From Demequina maris (GTDB lineage: Bacteria; Actinomycetota; Actinomycetes; Actinomycetales; Demequinaceae): 64,000 bases of DNA. The stretch's first letter is position 1. Every line of letters begins with the position of its first letter. A model generated the notes under the pieces. The model saw only the letters and a program-made list of their open reading frames with translations, was not told the DNA's origin and ran no database searches. The position numbers were made by a program, and so were the translations under genes. The DNA is taken from NCBI RefSeq assembly GCF_000971155.1, contig NZ_BBLX01000003.1, positions 248,001 through 312,000 on the forward strand, given 5' to 3'. This document shows positions 1 to 9,206 of this stretch, piece by piece.

Positions 1-326
1 CGCTGCGCGAGCTCCGCGACGGCATCCTTCTTCAGGGTCGACCCGTCGTGCAGGATCACGAGGTCGAGGTCCGACGCGGGGCCCGCGTCGCCGCGGCCCA
101 CGGACCCGACGGCACCGAAGGCGATGCCGTCGCGCAGGCCGTCGGCGTGGTCGTCCCAGTGCTCCTTCAGGTGGGCGAACACGAAGTCCGCCATCGCCTG
201 CCGGCGCTGCCTGCCGGGCAGCCCGCTCGCGGCGAGCTGCTCGGCGCGTTCTCTCCTCAGACGCTTGAGGTCCCGCACCCCTCGGGGGTGCGGGACCTCA
301 GCGCGGGAGCCTTCACGGCTCTCCAT
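1..326 (-). CDS. glnD: [Protein-PII] nucleotidyltransferase GlnD, N-terminal part (cut by window edge)
   Basis: Only about the first 108 codons are present; the gene runs off the left edge. The translation contains the nucleotidyltransferase signature FGAVGSVGRGDAGPASDLDL followed by VILHD, which fits the GlnD catalytic core. GlnD adds and removes a nucleotide on the PII T-loop tyrosine; in actinobacteria this is usually adenylylation. It lies 22 bp after glnK, completing an amtB-glnK-glnD operon. I chose ATG 326 because AGGGGAG lies 12 nt upstream. A GTG at 278 or ATG at 194 are alternatives, and a strong stem-loop at 266-300 would then be intergenic or at the start rather than coding. Confidence 0.88.
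   Translation of the reverse strand, partial: MESREGSRAEVPHPRGVRDLKRLRRERAEQLAASGLPGRQRRQAMADFVFAHLKEHWDDHADGLRDGIAFGAVGSVGRGDAGPASDLDLVILHDGSTLKKDAVAELAQ
266..300 (-). terminator. Perfect 15-bp stem-loop between glnK and glnD
   Basis: Arms at 266-280 and 286-300 are perfectly complementary with a 5-nt loop. No T-run follows on either strand. It lies 48 nt beyond the glnK stop and inside the 5' end of glnD if glnD starts at 326. It could be a partial terminator or mRNA-stability element that makes glnK more abundant than glnD. Confidence 0.5.
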
Positions 327-347
327 CTGTCCGGCGGTCTCCCCTGC

Positions 348-689
<342 letters not shown>

Positions 690-1973
690 TTACACAGCCT
701 CCTCGTAAGCGGTCTCGCCGTGCTCGGCGAGGTCGATGCCCTGCACCTCGACATCCTCGCTCACGCGAAGACCGATCGTGTACTTGATGGCCAGACCGAT
801 GATCAGCGTCATGATGGCCGAGTAGACGATCGTGATCGCCGCGGCAGCAGCCTGGACACCGAGCAGGGTCACGCCACCACCGTAGAACAGACCGGCGTCA
901 CCGTTGATGGTGCCCGAGGCGACGAGGCCGATGGCCAGCGTGCCCCAGAGGCCGGAGACGAGGTGGACGCCCACGACGTCGAGCGAGTCGTCGTAGCCGA
1001 ACTTGTACTTGAGGCCGACCGCGAGGGCCGAGAGGACACCGGCGAAGAAGCCGACCGCGATGGCGCCCCAGGTGTCGACCGAGGCACAGGCCGGGGTGAT
1101 CGCGACGAGACCCGCGACCACACCGGAGGCGGCGCCGAGCGAGGTGGCCTTGCCGTCGCGGAGCTTCTCCGTGAGGAGCCAGCCGAGCATACCGAGCGCG
1201 GTTGCGGTGGTGGTGTTGACCCACGCGAGGGCCGCGTAGCCGTCGGCGGCGAACGCCGAACCGGCGTTGAAGCCGAACCAGCCGAACCACAGGAGGGCCG
1301 CGCCGAGCATGACGAACGGCAGGTTGTGGGGCTTGAAGGGCTCCTTGCCGAAGCCCTTGCGGATGCCGAGAAGGAGAGCGAGCACGAGACCGGCCACACC
1401 GGCGTTGATGTGGACGACGGTACCGCCGGCGAAGTCGTACGGGCCGGGCAGGTCCGCGAAGAGCGGGCCGCCGCCACCGAGCAGCGCGTCGAAGCCCTCA
1501 CCGTTGGTGCCGGTGCCCCAGACCCAGTGCGAGACGGGCGCGTACACGAGGATGACCCAGATGAACGCGAAGGTCAGCCAGGCGGAGAACTTCATGCGGT
1601 CCGCGACCGAGCCGGAGATCAGCGCGACGGTGATGATGGCGAACGTGGCGCCGAAGCCGGCCGAGATCAGCGTGATCGGGTCGTCGGCGTAGTTGTTGAC
1701 CACATCGATCATGCCGAAGTTCGAGAACGGCTCACCGAAGAGGTTGTTGACGGTGGGGCCGGCCGAGATCGAGTAGCCGAACAGGATCCACGCGAGCATG
1801 CCGACGCCGAGGGCGCCGAAGCTCATCATCATCATGTTCAGGACGGACTTGCTGCGCGACATGCCGCCGTAGAAGAACGCCAGGGCAGGCGTCATCAGCA
1901 GCACCAGCGAAGCCGACACGAGGAGCCAGCCGAGGGCCCCCACTCCGTCGGCGTATGCCATTGCGTCTTCCAT
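690..1973 (-). CDS. amtB: Ammonium transporter AmtB
   Basis: A 427-residue polytopic inner-membrane protein of the Amt/Rh family with about 11 TM helices. Family features are visible: FYGGM near residue 34, DFAGGTVVHINAG with the pore histidine His188, and VVGVHLVSG with His337, the second of the twin histidines. ATG 1973 is preceded by AAGGAGAG at 9 nt spacing. A short 6-bp hairpin (1994-2009) precedes the ribosome-binding site. Expression is probably nitrogen-controlled through the GlnR boxes 60-100 bp upstream. Confidence 0.98.
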   Translation of the reverse strand: MEDAMAYADGVGALGWLLVSASLVLLMTPALAFFYGGMSRSKSVLNMMMMSFGALGVGMLAWILFGYSISAGPTVNNLFGEPFSNFGMIDVVNNYADDPITLISAGFGATFAIITVALISGSVADRMKFSAWLTFAFIWVILVYAPVSHWVWGTGTNGEGFDALLGGGGPLFADLPGPYDFAGGTVVHINAGVAGLVLALLLGIRKGFGKEPFKPHNLPFVMLGAALLWFGWFGFNAGSAFAADGYAALAWVNTTTATALGMLGWLLTEKLRDGKATSLGAASGVVAGLVAITPACASVDTWGAIAVGFFAGVLSALAVGLKYKFGYDDSLDVVGVHLVSGLWGTLAIGLVASGTINGDAGLFYGGGVTLLGVQAAAAAITIVYSAIMTLIIGLAIKYTIGLRVSEDVEVQGIDLAEHGETAYEEAV

Positions 1974-2034
1974 TGGTTTGTCTCTCCTTTTCGCTAGCCC
2001 TCCGGCTAGTCATCCAAGAGACTTCCGCAATGTT

Positions 2035-2072
2035 GTTAAACCTGGACGACCCCCATGTTTCCGAACGGTTAC
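2035..2072 (-). promoter_or_regulatory. GlnR operator pair upstream of amtB-glnK-glnD
   Basis: On the minus strand, 2072-2057 reads GTAACCGTTCGGAAAC, an exact match to the actinobacterial GlnR half-site consensus GTnAC-n6-GnAAC. Exactly 22 bp downstream (2050-2035) lies a weaker copy, GTCGTCCAGGTTTAAC. Two boxes offset by 22 bp is the usual GlnR arrangement at amtB promoters. The inference is nitrogen-limitation activation of the operon by GlnR; the glnR gene is not in this window. Confidence 0.8.
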
Positions 2073-2163
2073 ATCGACGGCACGCAGGTAAAAGGTGCGT
2101 TGCGCAAACGGACATCCCGGGTGCCGGGCGCGTCGCGACGCGCTCCCCGGTCGGTCCGGCCCG

Positions 2164-3306
2164 CTAGTCGCCGAGCAGCGAGTCCACGAAGCCCGCGGGG
2201 TCGAAGGGCGCGAGATCGTCCGCGCCCTCGCCGAGGCCGACGAACTTCACGGGCACCCCGAGCTCGCGCTGCACGGCGAGGACGATGCCGCCCTTGGCGG
2301 TGCCGTCGAGCTTGGTGAGGACGATGCCGGTGAGCGGGGCGACCTGCCCGAACACCCGCGCCTGGGTGAGGCCGTTCTGGCCGGTGGTCGCGTCGAGGAC
2401 GAGCAGCACCTCCTTGGGCGGGCTCACCTTCGACACGACGCGGACGATCTTGCCGAGCTCGTCCATGAGGCCCTGCTTGTTCTGCAGCCGGCCCGCGGTG
2501 TCGACGAGCAGCACCTCGGCGGCGTCCGTGCGCGCGCGGTCCGCGGCCTCGTACGCGACGGAGGCGGGGTCCGCGCCGTCCACGTAGGCGCGCACCACCG
2601 GCACGCCCACGCGGGCGCCCCAGGTCTCGAGCTGGTCGGCGGCGGCCGCGCGGAACGTGTCGGCCGCGCCGAGCACGACGCTGCGGTCCTCGGCGACGAG
2701 CACGCGGGCGAGCTTGCCCACGGTGGTGGTCTTGCCCACCCCGTTGACGCCGACGACGACGGCGCTGTGGAGCTCGCCGTCGCCGGGCGCGCCGAGCGCG
2801 AGCGAGCGGTCGAGCGAGGGGTCGACGACGTCGAGCAGCGCGGCGCGCAGCAGGGCGCGCGGGTCGCCGTCGGGGTCCGCCTTGAGGCGGGCCTTGAGGT
2901 CCGCGAGCAGCTCGTCGGTGGCGGCGGCGCCCACGTCCGCCATGAGGAGGGTCTCCTCGAGCTCGTCCCAGTCGTCCTGCGACAGGGACCCGCGGCGGAA
3001 GATCGCGAGCAGCGACTGGCCGAAGGTGGTGCCCACGCGACGGCGCAGCCGGCCGAACCGATGATCGACCGCCTCGGGGGTCTCGACCGCGGGCGCGGCC
3101 TCCTCGAGGGCCTCCTCGGGCGCCTCCTCGACCGTGGTCGCGGCGGCGGCCGCCGCATCGTCCCGGCGCGGGGGCGCCTCGCGGGGCGGCGCCTTCCTGC
3201 TGCGGCCGAGGAGGGCGGCGCCGACGCCGCCGATCACGACGAGGCCGGCGACGATGGTCACCAGGAGGTCGCTGTCACCAGGGATCCATGAGATGTCCAC
3301 GGGCAC
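2164..3306 (-). CDS. ftsY: Signal recognition particle receptor FtsY
   Basis: A 380-residue SRP-GTPase of the FtsY type. It has an N-terminal TM segment (about residues 13-33), an acidic/alanine-rich linker to about residue 80, then the N and G domains. GTPase motifs are G1 GVNGVGKTT (187-195), DTFRAAA (216-222), DTAGR (269-273) and TKLDG (331-335). It docks ribosome-SRP complexes on the membrane for co-translational insertion. The start is GTG 3306. The TM-anchored N-terminus is the actinobacterial form; E. coli FtsY has a longer acidic region instead. Confidence 0.97.
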   Translation of the reverse strand: MPVDISWIPGDSDLLVTIVAGLVVIGGVGAALLGRSRKAPPREAPPRRDDAAAAAATTVEEAPEEALEEAAPAVETPEAVDHRFGRLRRRVGTTFGQSLLAIFRRGSLSQDDWDELEETLLMADVGAAATDELLADLKARLKADPDGDPRALLRAALLDVVDPSLDRSLALGAPGDGELHSAVVVGVNGVGKTTTVGKLARVLVAEDRSVVLGAADTFRAAAADQLETWGARVGVPVVRAYVDGADPASVAYEAADRARTDAAEVLLVDTAGRLQNKQGLMDELGKIVRVVSKVSPPKEVLLVLDATTGQNGLTQARVFGQVAPLTGIVLTKLDGTAKGGIVLAVQRELGVPVKFVGLGEGADDLAPFDPAGFVDSLLGD

Positions 3307-3352
3307 AGTCTGTCAGGTCACCCGGCGGAGTGTCGCCGGTCCCGCGGGGGCG

Positions 3353-3628
3353 TCAGGCGCGGTGGCGCGCGGGCTGCGCCGGGGTGTGGCGCATCGTGAC
3401 GGTCGGGAGCGAGGCGGTCTCGCGGCCGAGCTCGCCCACGACGTCCAGGGTGGCCTCGGGGCGCTCGATCTCGTCGAACAGGTGCTCGCGCACGGGCCGG
3501 CGCTCCTCGGCGCCCAGCAGGATGCGCACGACGCGGCGGCCGCGTCCCTCGCTCGCGAAGGCGGCCACGAACACGATGGTGGCGATGAGCCCGCCGACCA
3601 CCAGCGTCTGCACCATGTAGTTGAACAT
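3353..3628 (-). CDS. Small single-TM protein of unknown function
   Basis: A 91-residue protein starting MFNYMVQTL, with one hydrophobic helix at about residues 6-24, then a basic patch and a charged C-terminal tail. GGGGAG lies 7 nt before ATG 3628. It sits between smc and ftsY on the same strand, behind a terminator. I do not recognise a family. An in-frame ATG 60 nt upstream exists but lacks a good ribosome-binding site and would only add an Arg/Gly-rich leader. Confidence 0.6.
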   Translation of the reverse strand: MFNYMVQTLVVGGLIATIVFVAAFASEGRGRRVVRILLGAEERRPVREHLFDEIERPEATLDVVGELGRETASLPTVTMRHTPAQPARHRA

Positions 3629-3701
3629 GCGTCGCTCCCCACGCCTCGGGCCCGTCGGCCCTCGGCCTTCTCGCCCGGCATCGCGCACCGGACAAGTGAT
3701 G

Positions 3702-3724
3702 AAAAAAGGGGCACTCGCCCCGAG
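3702..3724 (-). terminator. Rho-independent terminator after smc
   Basis: Read on the minus strand, GGGGC-gagt-GCCCC is followed directly by TTTTTT. It lies about 65 bp beyond the smc stop codon. It is one of the few sites in the window with a real T-run. Confidence 0.8.
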
Positions 3725-3788
3725 GAGAGAACGTGTCGGCTCCGACGGTGTTCCCGGATCGCCGCCGATGGGCGGTCTGCCAGGGCCG

Positions 3789-6700
3789 TCAGGCGGCGTC
3801 GTCGTCGCGCAGGCGCTGACTGATGACGGTGGTGACGCCGTCGCCGCGCATCGTCACGCCGTAGAGGGCGTCGGCGATCTCCATGGTGCGCTTCTGGTGC
3901 GTGATGACGATGAGCTGGGAGTCCTCCTGCAGCTCGCGGAAGATCTCCAGCAGGCGACCCAGGTTGACGTCGTCGAGGGCCGCCTCGACCTCGTCCATCA
4001 CGTAGAACGGGCTGGGGCGCGCCTTGAAGATCGACACGAGCAGCGCGACCGCGGTGAGCGAGCGCTCGCCGCCGGACAGCAGCGAGAGCCGCTTGACCTT
4101 CTTGCCGGCGGGGCGCGCCTCGACCTCGATGCCCGTGGTGAGCATGTGCGCGGGGTCGGTGAGCACGAGCCGGCCCTCGCCGCCCGGGAACAGGCGCGGG
4201 AAGACCCGGTCGAACTGCGCGGCGGTGTCCGCGAAGGCCTCCGCGAAGATCACCTCGACGCGCTCGTCGATCTCCTTGACGATCGTGAGCAGGTCCTCGC
4301 GCGAGCGCTTGATGTCCGCGAGCTGGTCGGTGAGGAACTTGTGGCGCTCCTCGAGCGCCGCGAACTCCTCCAGCGCGAGAGGGTTGACGCGGCCCAGCTG
4401 GTTCATGGCGCGCTCGGCCTGGCGCAGGCGCTTCTCCTGCTGCTCGCGCACGTACGGCGTGGTCTCGGGCTCGACGTCGGGGTCCGCGTCGGGGTCGACG
4501 ACGGGGACGCCCAGGTGCGGCCCGTACTCCTCGACCAGGCGGTCGGGATCCATGCCGAGCTCGTCGACGGCGCGCTGGCGCAGCTGCTCGAGGCGCACGT
4601 TCTGCTCGGCGCGGGCCACCTCGTCGCGGTGCGCGTCGTCGGTGAGACGGGCGTGCTCGGTGGACAGCTCGTCGACGCTGCGGCGCACCTCGGCGAGCCT
4701 GCCGGTGCGCTCGGCGCGCGCGGCCTCGACCTCGGCGCGCTTGTCGTCGGCGTGCTGGACGGAGACGTCGATGAGCGCGATGGCGTCCTGGCTGCCGGCG
4801 ATGACCTCGCGCGCGGCCTGGGCCTGGCGCTCACGGCGGGCGGCGGCGGCCTCGGCGCGGACGCGGGCCTCGCGCTCGGCGAGCGCGGCGCGCTCGAGGC
4901 TCTCGGCCCTCGCGGCGAGGGCGCGGGCGCGCTCCTCGGAGGTGCGCAGCGCGAGGCGGGCCTCGGTCTCCTTGGCCCGGGAGGTGCGGGCGTCCGCCTC
5001 GTCCTCGTCGCGCCGCTCCTGCGCCTCGCGGGTGTCGGCCTCGAACTGCTCGGGCTCGGCCTGGGCGGCGGCGAGGCGCTCGGTGAGGCTCGCGAGCTCG
5101 TCCTCGTCGGCCTTCATGCGGCCGTGGGCCTGGTCGAGCTGGTCGGTGAAGCGCTCGGACTCGGCCTTGGCGGCGCGCGCCTGGGCGCCGAGCTGGCCGA
5201 GCTTCTCGGCGACCGCGGCCATGCGGGCGTCGGCCTCGTTCAGGCGCGCGAGCGTGCGCTCGTGGAGGCCGCGGGCCTCGCCCTCGGCCTCCTCCGCGGC
5301 GCTCAGCCGCGCCTCCGTGGCCTCGACCCGGGTGGCGGCGAGGTCGCGCTTCTCGCGCGCGTCGTCGAAGGCCGCCTGCACGTGGATGACGCTGGGGGCG
5401 TCGCCGGCGCCGCCCGAGGCGGTGCGGCCGCCCAGGACGTCGCCGCGGCGGGTCACGGCCGTGACGTCACGATGCGCGGCCACGAGCGCGCGCGCCGCGG
5501 CCAGGTCGTCGACGACGGCGACGCCCGCGACCAGCGAGCGGACGGTCGCGAGCAGCGCGGCCGGGCCGTCGACGAGGTCGGTGGCCCAGCGCGCGCCGGC
5601 CGGCAGGGCGACGGCGGGGTTGTCGGCGGTGGCGGCCGCGTCGGCGACCAGGAAGCGGGCGCGTCCGGCGTCCTCGTCCCGCAGCCAGCGGATGGCGTCG
5701 ACGGCGTCCTCGACGGAGTCGACGGCGAGGGCGTCCGCGAGCGGGCCGAGGGCGGCCGCGAGGGCGTCCTCCGCATCGTCCCCCACCTCGATGAGCGAGG
5801 CGACGGTGCCGGTGACGGCACGCAGGCCGCTCGCGAGCAGCGCGCCCGCGCCGTCCTTGCGCACGAGCGACAGCTCGAGGGCCTCGCCGCGCGCGGCCCA
5901 CGAGTCGCGCTCGCGCATCGCGGTGTGGAGGGCGTCCTTGAGCTCGGAGACGGCGGCCTTGGCGCGCTCCCATGCCTCGGTGGCGGACTCGTGCTGGACG
6001 TCGAGGTCCTCCTCCCCCGCGTCGACGGTGGCGACGGAGGTCTCGACGTGCTGGAACTCGGCGTTGGCGTCGTGCGCGCGCTTCTCCGCGGCGGCGAGCT
6101 GCTCCTGGAGGCGGCCGATCTCCGCCTCGGCGGACTCGACGCGCGAGCGCTTGGCCGCGACCTGGCCGGCGAGGCGGGCGACGCCCTCGCGGCGGTCCGC
6201 GACCGAGCGGAGCAGGTTGGCGTGATGACGGTCCGACTGGAAGGCCTTCTCCTCGGCGTCCTTGCGGGCCTCGATCGCGGCCTCGAGGTCGGCCGCGGCG
6301 GCCTCGACCTCGGCCTCGAGCTCCCGGCGGGCGGTCCGCGCGCGCTCGACCTGCTCGTCGAGGTCGACCAGATCCGTGGGCGGCGCCTCGCTCTGGGTGC
6401 TGCCGAGCATGCGCAGGCGCTCCTCGGCGAGCGTGTGGAGGTTCCGGAGCCGCTCGCGGATCGCGCTGAGACGGTAGAAGGTGTCGTTGGCGCGGGTGAG
6501 CGCGGGCGCCGCCTCGGCGGACTGGCGCTCGAGCTCCGCGAGCAGCGCGCGGGCGTCGGCGAGGGCCTTCTCGACGGTGGCGCGGCGCTCGAGCAGCGCG
6601 GTCTCGTCCGCCTTGTCCTTGGACATCGACTCGGTGAGCGTGCCGATGTCGTCGGCGAGGAGGCGCGAGCGGGCGTCGCGGACGTCGACCTGGATGCGCT

Positions 6701-7346
6701 GCGCCTGGCGGGCGACCTCGGCCTGCTTGCCCAGCGGGCCGAGCTGGCGGCGGATCTCGCCCGTGAGGTCCTGGACGCGGGTGAGGTTGGCCTGCATCGA
6801 GTCGAGCTTGCGCAGCGCCTTGTCCTTGCGGCGGCGGTGCTTGAGGATGCCCGCGGCCTCCTCGATGAAGTGACGGCGGTCCTCGGGCGTCGCGCGCAGC
6901 ACCGCGTCGAGCTGGCCCTGACCAACGATCACGTGCATCTCGCGGCCGAGGCCGGAGTCGGACAGCAGGTCCTGGATGTCGAGGAGGCGGCACGCGGAGC
7001 CGTTGATCGCGTACTCGGAGCCGCCGCTGCGGAACAGCGTGCGGCTGATCGTCACCTCGGTGTAGTCGATCGGCAGCGCGCCGTCGGTGTTGTCGATCGT
7101 GAGCGACACCTCGGCGCGGCCCAGCGGTGCGCGGCCGGACGTGCCGGCGAAGATGACGTCCGCCATCTGGCCGCCGCGCAGCGTCTTCGCACCCTGCTCG
7201 CCCATCACCCACGCGAGCGCGTCGACCACGTTCGACTTGCCCGAGCCGTTCGGGCCCACGACGCACGTGACGCCGGGCTCGAACTCGAGGGTGGTCGCCG
7301 ACGCGAAGGACTTGAAGCCTCGCAGCGTCAGCGTCTTGAGATGCAT
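3789..7346 (-). CDS. smc: Chromosome segregation protein SMC
   Basis: A 1185-residue SMC ATPase of normal length. The N-terminal Walker A is GPNGSGKSN (about residue 33), followed by a long charged coiled coil, a hinge at about residues 500-650, a second coiled coil, and a C-terminal ABC signature LLSGGERSLTAVALL with Walker B FYVMDEVEAALDD. It condenses and aligns sister chromosomes, normally with ScpA/ScpB, which are not in the window. TACACT lies 7 nt before ATG 7346, which suggests a leaderless transcript. The large open frame on the opposite strand is a high-GC shadow. Confidence 0.98.
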   Translation of the reverse strand: MHLKTLTLRGFKSFASATTLEFEPGVTCVVGPNGSGKSNVVDALAWVMGEQGAKTLRGGQMADVIFAGTSGRAPLGRAEVSLTIDNTDGALPIDYTEVTISRTLFRSGGSEYAINGSACRLLDIQDLLSDSGLGREMHVIVGQGQLDAVLRATPEDRRHFIEEAAGILKHRRRKDKALRKLDSMQANLTRVQDLTGEIRRQLGPLGKQAEVARQAQRIQVDVRDARSRLLADDIGTLTESMSKDKADETALLERRATVEKALADARALLAELERQSAEAAPALTRANDTFYRLSAIRERLRNLHTLAEERLRMLGSTQSEAPPTDLVDLDEQVERARTARRELEAEVEAAAADLEAAIEARKDAEEKAFQSDRHHANLLRSVADRREGVARLAGQVAAKRSRVESAEAEIGRLQEQLAAAEKRAHDANAEFQHVETSVATVDAGEEDLDVQHESATEAWERAKAAVSELKDALHTAMRERDSWAARGEALELSLVRKDGAGALLASGLRAVTGTVASLIEVGDDAEDALAAALGPLADALAVDSVEDAVDAIRWLRDEDAGRARFLVADAAATADNPAVALPAGARWATDLVDGPAALLATVRSLVAGVAVVDDLAAARALVAAHRDVTAVTRRGDVLGGRTASGGAGDAPSVIHVQAAFDDAREKRDLAATRVEATEARLSAAEEAEGEARGLHERTLARLNEADARMAAVAEKLGQLGAQARAAKAESERFTDQLDQAHGRMKADEDELASLTERLAAAQAEPEQFEADTREAQERRDEDEADARTSRAKETEARLALRTSEERARALAARAESLERAALAEREARVRAEAAAARRERQAQAAREVIAGSQDAIALIDVSVQHADDKRAEVEAARAERTGRLAEVRRSVDELSTEHARLTDDAHRDEVARAEQNVRLEQLRQRAVDELGMDPDRLVEEYGPHLGVPVVDPDADPDVEPETTPYVREQQEKRLRQAERAMNQLGRVNPLALEEFAALEERHKFLTDQLADIKRSREDLLTIVKEIDERVEVIFAEAFADTAAQFDRVFPRLFPGGEGRLVLTDPAHMLTTGIEVEARPAGKKVKRLSLLSGGERSLTAVALLVSIFKARPSPFYVMDEVEAALDDVNLGRLLEIFRELQEDSQLIVITHQKRTMEIADALYGVTMRGDGVTTVISQRLRDDDAA

Positions 7347-7445
7347 GGGTGCGAGTGTAGGGGAATCGCCCGCGTGCTCAGGTGAGGCACGAGCACGCCC
7401 GCCCAGACCATCGTTCTGCCTGGTGGGAGGCTTCCCGGTGACGCG

Positions 7446-7865
7446 CTACAGGCCCGGGAACCAGATCCCAATCTCGCGCTCGGCGGACTCCGGCGAGTCC
7501 GAGCCGTGCACGATGTTGTGGATCACCGGCAGGTCCCACTGGCGGGCGAGGTCGCCGCGGATCGAGCCCGGGGCGGCCGTGGTCGGGTCGGTGGGTCCGG
7601 CCATCACCCGGAAGCCCTCGATCACGCGCTGGCCCTCGGCGACCACCGCGAGGACGGGGCCGGACAGCATGAACTCGACCAGCGGGTCGTAGAACGGCTT
7701 GCCCACGTGCTCCGCGTAGTGCTCGGCGAGCAGCTCGGGGGTCGCCTGGCGCAGCTCGACGGCGGCGAGCGTGTAGCCCTTCGCCTCGACCCGCCGGAGG
7801 ACCTCCCCCGACAGACCGCGCTTCACGCCGTCGGGCTTGACCAGGATGAGGGTGCGTTCCGTCAT
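7446..7865 (-). CDS. ndk: Nucleoside diphosphate kinase
   Basis: This 139-residue enzyme moves the gamma phosphate between nucleoside tri- and diphosphates through a phosphohistidine. The active-site His120 is in NIVHGSDS, and the N-terminal LILVKPDGVKRG is typical. ATG 7865 was chosen by family length; TAGGCT lies 7 nt upstream, which suggests leaderless transcription. In many actinobacteria ndk adjoins folC-DUF4233, as it nearly does here, with apt and one small gene between. Confidence 0.97.
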   Translation of the reverse strand: MTERTLILVKPDGVKRGLSGEVLRRVEAKGYTLAAVELRQATPELLAEHYAEHVGKPFYDPLVEFMLSGPVLAVVAEGQRVIEGFRVMAGPTDPTTAAPGSIRGDLARQWDLPVIHNIVHGSDSPESAEREIGIWFPGL

Positions 7866-8219
7866 GGTGGGGAGCCTAGCGGGGCGGGCCGCGATGGTGT
7901 CCACCGACCCCATACCGCTGGCGGTGCGTGCGGGGCCGATCCTGGGGTCTGCGGTACCGCTGGTGGTGCGCTTCGCCGTTGCAGCGACACGGATCGGCAC
8001 CACAAGCCGGTTGTCAGCGGTGGAGGCGACACGATCCCCGGCCCGAAGGCGGGTTAGGCGCGGCGGTGGACGCTCAGCGGTACGGGGAGCCCTTCGGAAC
8101 CGCGGATCCGCACCATCAGCGGTACGGCTGGCGGTGGGGTGGCGGCAGCGGGTCGGCGGTGACGCGCCTGGCGGCGGGCATCAGCCGAGGCCGGGACCGC
8201 CCCGTGACAGGATGGACCC
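7866..8219. repeat. 354-bp intergenic region with repeated TACCGCTG-type 16-mers
   Basis: This divergent ndk/apt region contains three near-identical 16-mers: TACCGCTGGCGGTGCG (7913-7928), TACCGCTGGTGGTGCG (7955-7970), and TACCGCTGATGGTGCG on the minus strand at 8109-8124. A half copy, CAGCGGTA, lies at 8075-8082. The copies could be protein-binding sites or pair into a long hairpin. No open frame here looks like a real gene. Confidence 0.55.
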
Positions 8220-8729
8220 GTGATCACGATCGACGACTTCGACACGTATCCCGACTTCCCCATCGAGGGGATCCTCTTCTACGACATCGCGCCGATCCTG
8301 GCGAGCCCCGAGCGCTTCCGCGAGGCCTGCATCCAGCTGATGCCGCCGAGCGGCTCGCAGGTGGACGTCGTCGCCGGCGTGGACGCGCGCGGCTTCATCT
8401 TCGCTCCGGTCGTCGCGCAGACGCTCGACGTCGGCATGGCGATGGTCCGCAAGAAGGGCAAGATGCCCGGCGTCGACCTGCTCGAGTCGTCTGCGGAGAT
8501 CGAGTACGGCGCACGCGACCTCGCGGTCAGCGCCGGCTCGGTCGAGGGCAAGCACGTCCTCGTCATCGACGACGTCCTCGCGACGGGCGGCACGGCCCGC
8601 GCGGTCGCCGAGATGCTCGAGCGCGGCGGCGCCGCGTCGGTGCGCTTCAGCTTCCTCATCGAGATCGGCGAGCTGCCGGGGCGCGAGGCGCTCGAGGGCT
8701 ACGACATCACCTCGGTCGTCACCGTCTGA
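8220..8729 (+). CDS. apt: Adenine phosphoribosyltransferase
   Basis: A 169-residue enzyme that makes AMP from adenine and PRPP (purine salvage). YPDFPIEGILFYDI near the N-terminus and the PRPP-binding loop VLVIDDVLATGGTA (113-126) identify it. The start is GTG 8220; AGGAT lies a few bases before it, so the mRNA may be leaderless. The gene is monocistronic and convergent with the next gene. A copy of the GGACGATGCG decamer begins three bases after the stop codon. Confidence 0.95.
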   Translation: MITIDDFDTYPDFPIEGILFYDIAPILASPERFREACIQLMPPSGSQVDVVAGVDARGFIFAPVVAQTLDVGMAMVRKKGKMPGVDLLESSAEIEYGARDLAVSAGSVEGKHVLVIDDVLATGGTARAVAEMLERGGAASVRFSFLIEIGELPGREALEGYDITSVVTV

Positions 8730-8756
8730 CGGGACGATGCGGCGGCGCGGCGCCGC

Positions 8757-9206
8757 TCAGGCGTTGCGGTAGCCGGTGGACCAGCGGACCGCGAGCAGAA
8801 CGAGCGGCACGAGGATGAGCGCCGCGAACGACACCTCGAAGGCCACGAAGCCCTGGCTGATGGTCGTGGGCAGCGGGTCGAGCGAGCGCAGGTAGCCCGC
8901 GTGCACCGCGATGCCGGTCACCAGCACCGCGCCGGACAGCACGATCAGGCCCACCAGGAACCACGGCGGGAGCTGGCGCGTCTCGGGGTGCTCGCGCAGG
9001 AAGCGCGACCAGCGCGTGAGCATGTAGAAGACCGACACGTTGACCAGCACGAGGCCGGTGAACAGCAGCGCGTAGACCGCGGCCGACGGCCGTCCCAGCC
9101 CGGCGAACGCGTACAGCGACGCGTGCTCGAGCTGCCAGAAGACGAGGGTGAGTCCCAGCACGCCGAGCGCGAGGGCGCCGCCCATGCGCCACAGGAACGG
9201 GCTCAT
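8757..9206 (-). CDS. Four-TM membrane protein of unknown function
   Basis: A 149-residue protein with four predicted TM helices (about residues 7-25, 43-62, 83-103, 120-142) and a charged cytoplasmic loop RFLREHPETRQLPP between helices 2 and 3. Its ATG overlaps the stop of the DUF4233 gene by 4 bp (ATGA), so it belongs to the folC-DUF4233 operon. I do not recognise a family; the context gives no clear function. Confidence 0.7.
   Translation of the reverse strand: MSPFLWRMGGALALGVLGLTLVFWQLEHASLYAFAGLGRPSAAVYALLFTGLVLVNVSVFYMLTRWSRFLREHPETRQLPPWFLVGLIVLSGAVLVTGIAVHAGYLRSLDPLPTTISQGFVAFEVSFAALILVPLVLLAVRWSTGYRNA

Noticed and set aside
2280-2336. GGACGATGCC copies in ftsY
   Set aside because: They differ in the last base of the decamer and encode conserved Gly-Ile-Val residues, so they were not counted.
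3621-7385. 1254-codon open frame on + opposite smc
   Set aside because: SMC on the minus strand has all catalytic motifs; the + frame is an antisense shadow.
7866-8219. Small open frames in the ndk/apt gap
   Set aside because: They have no ribosome-binding site and their peptides reflect the repeats; no family match.
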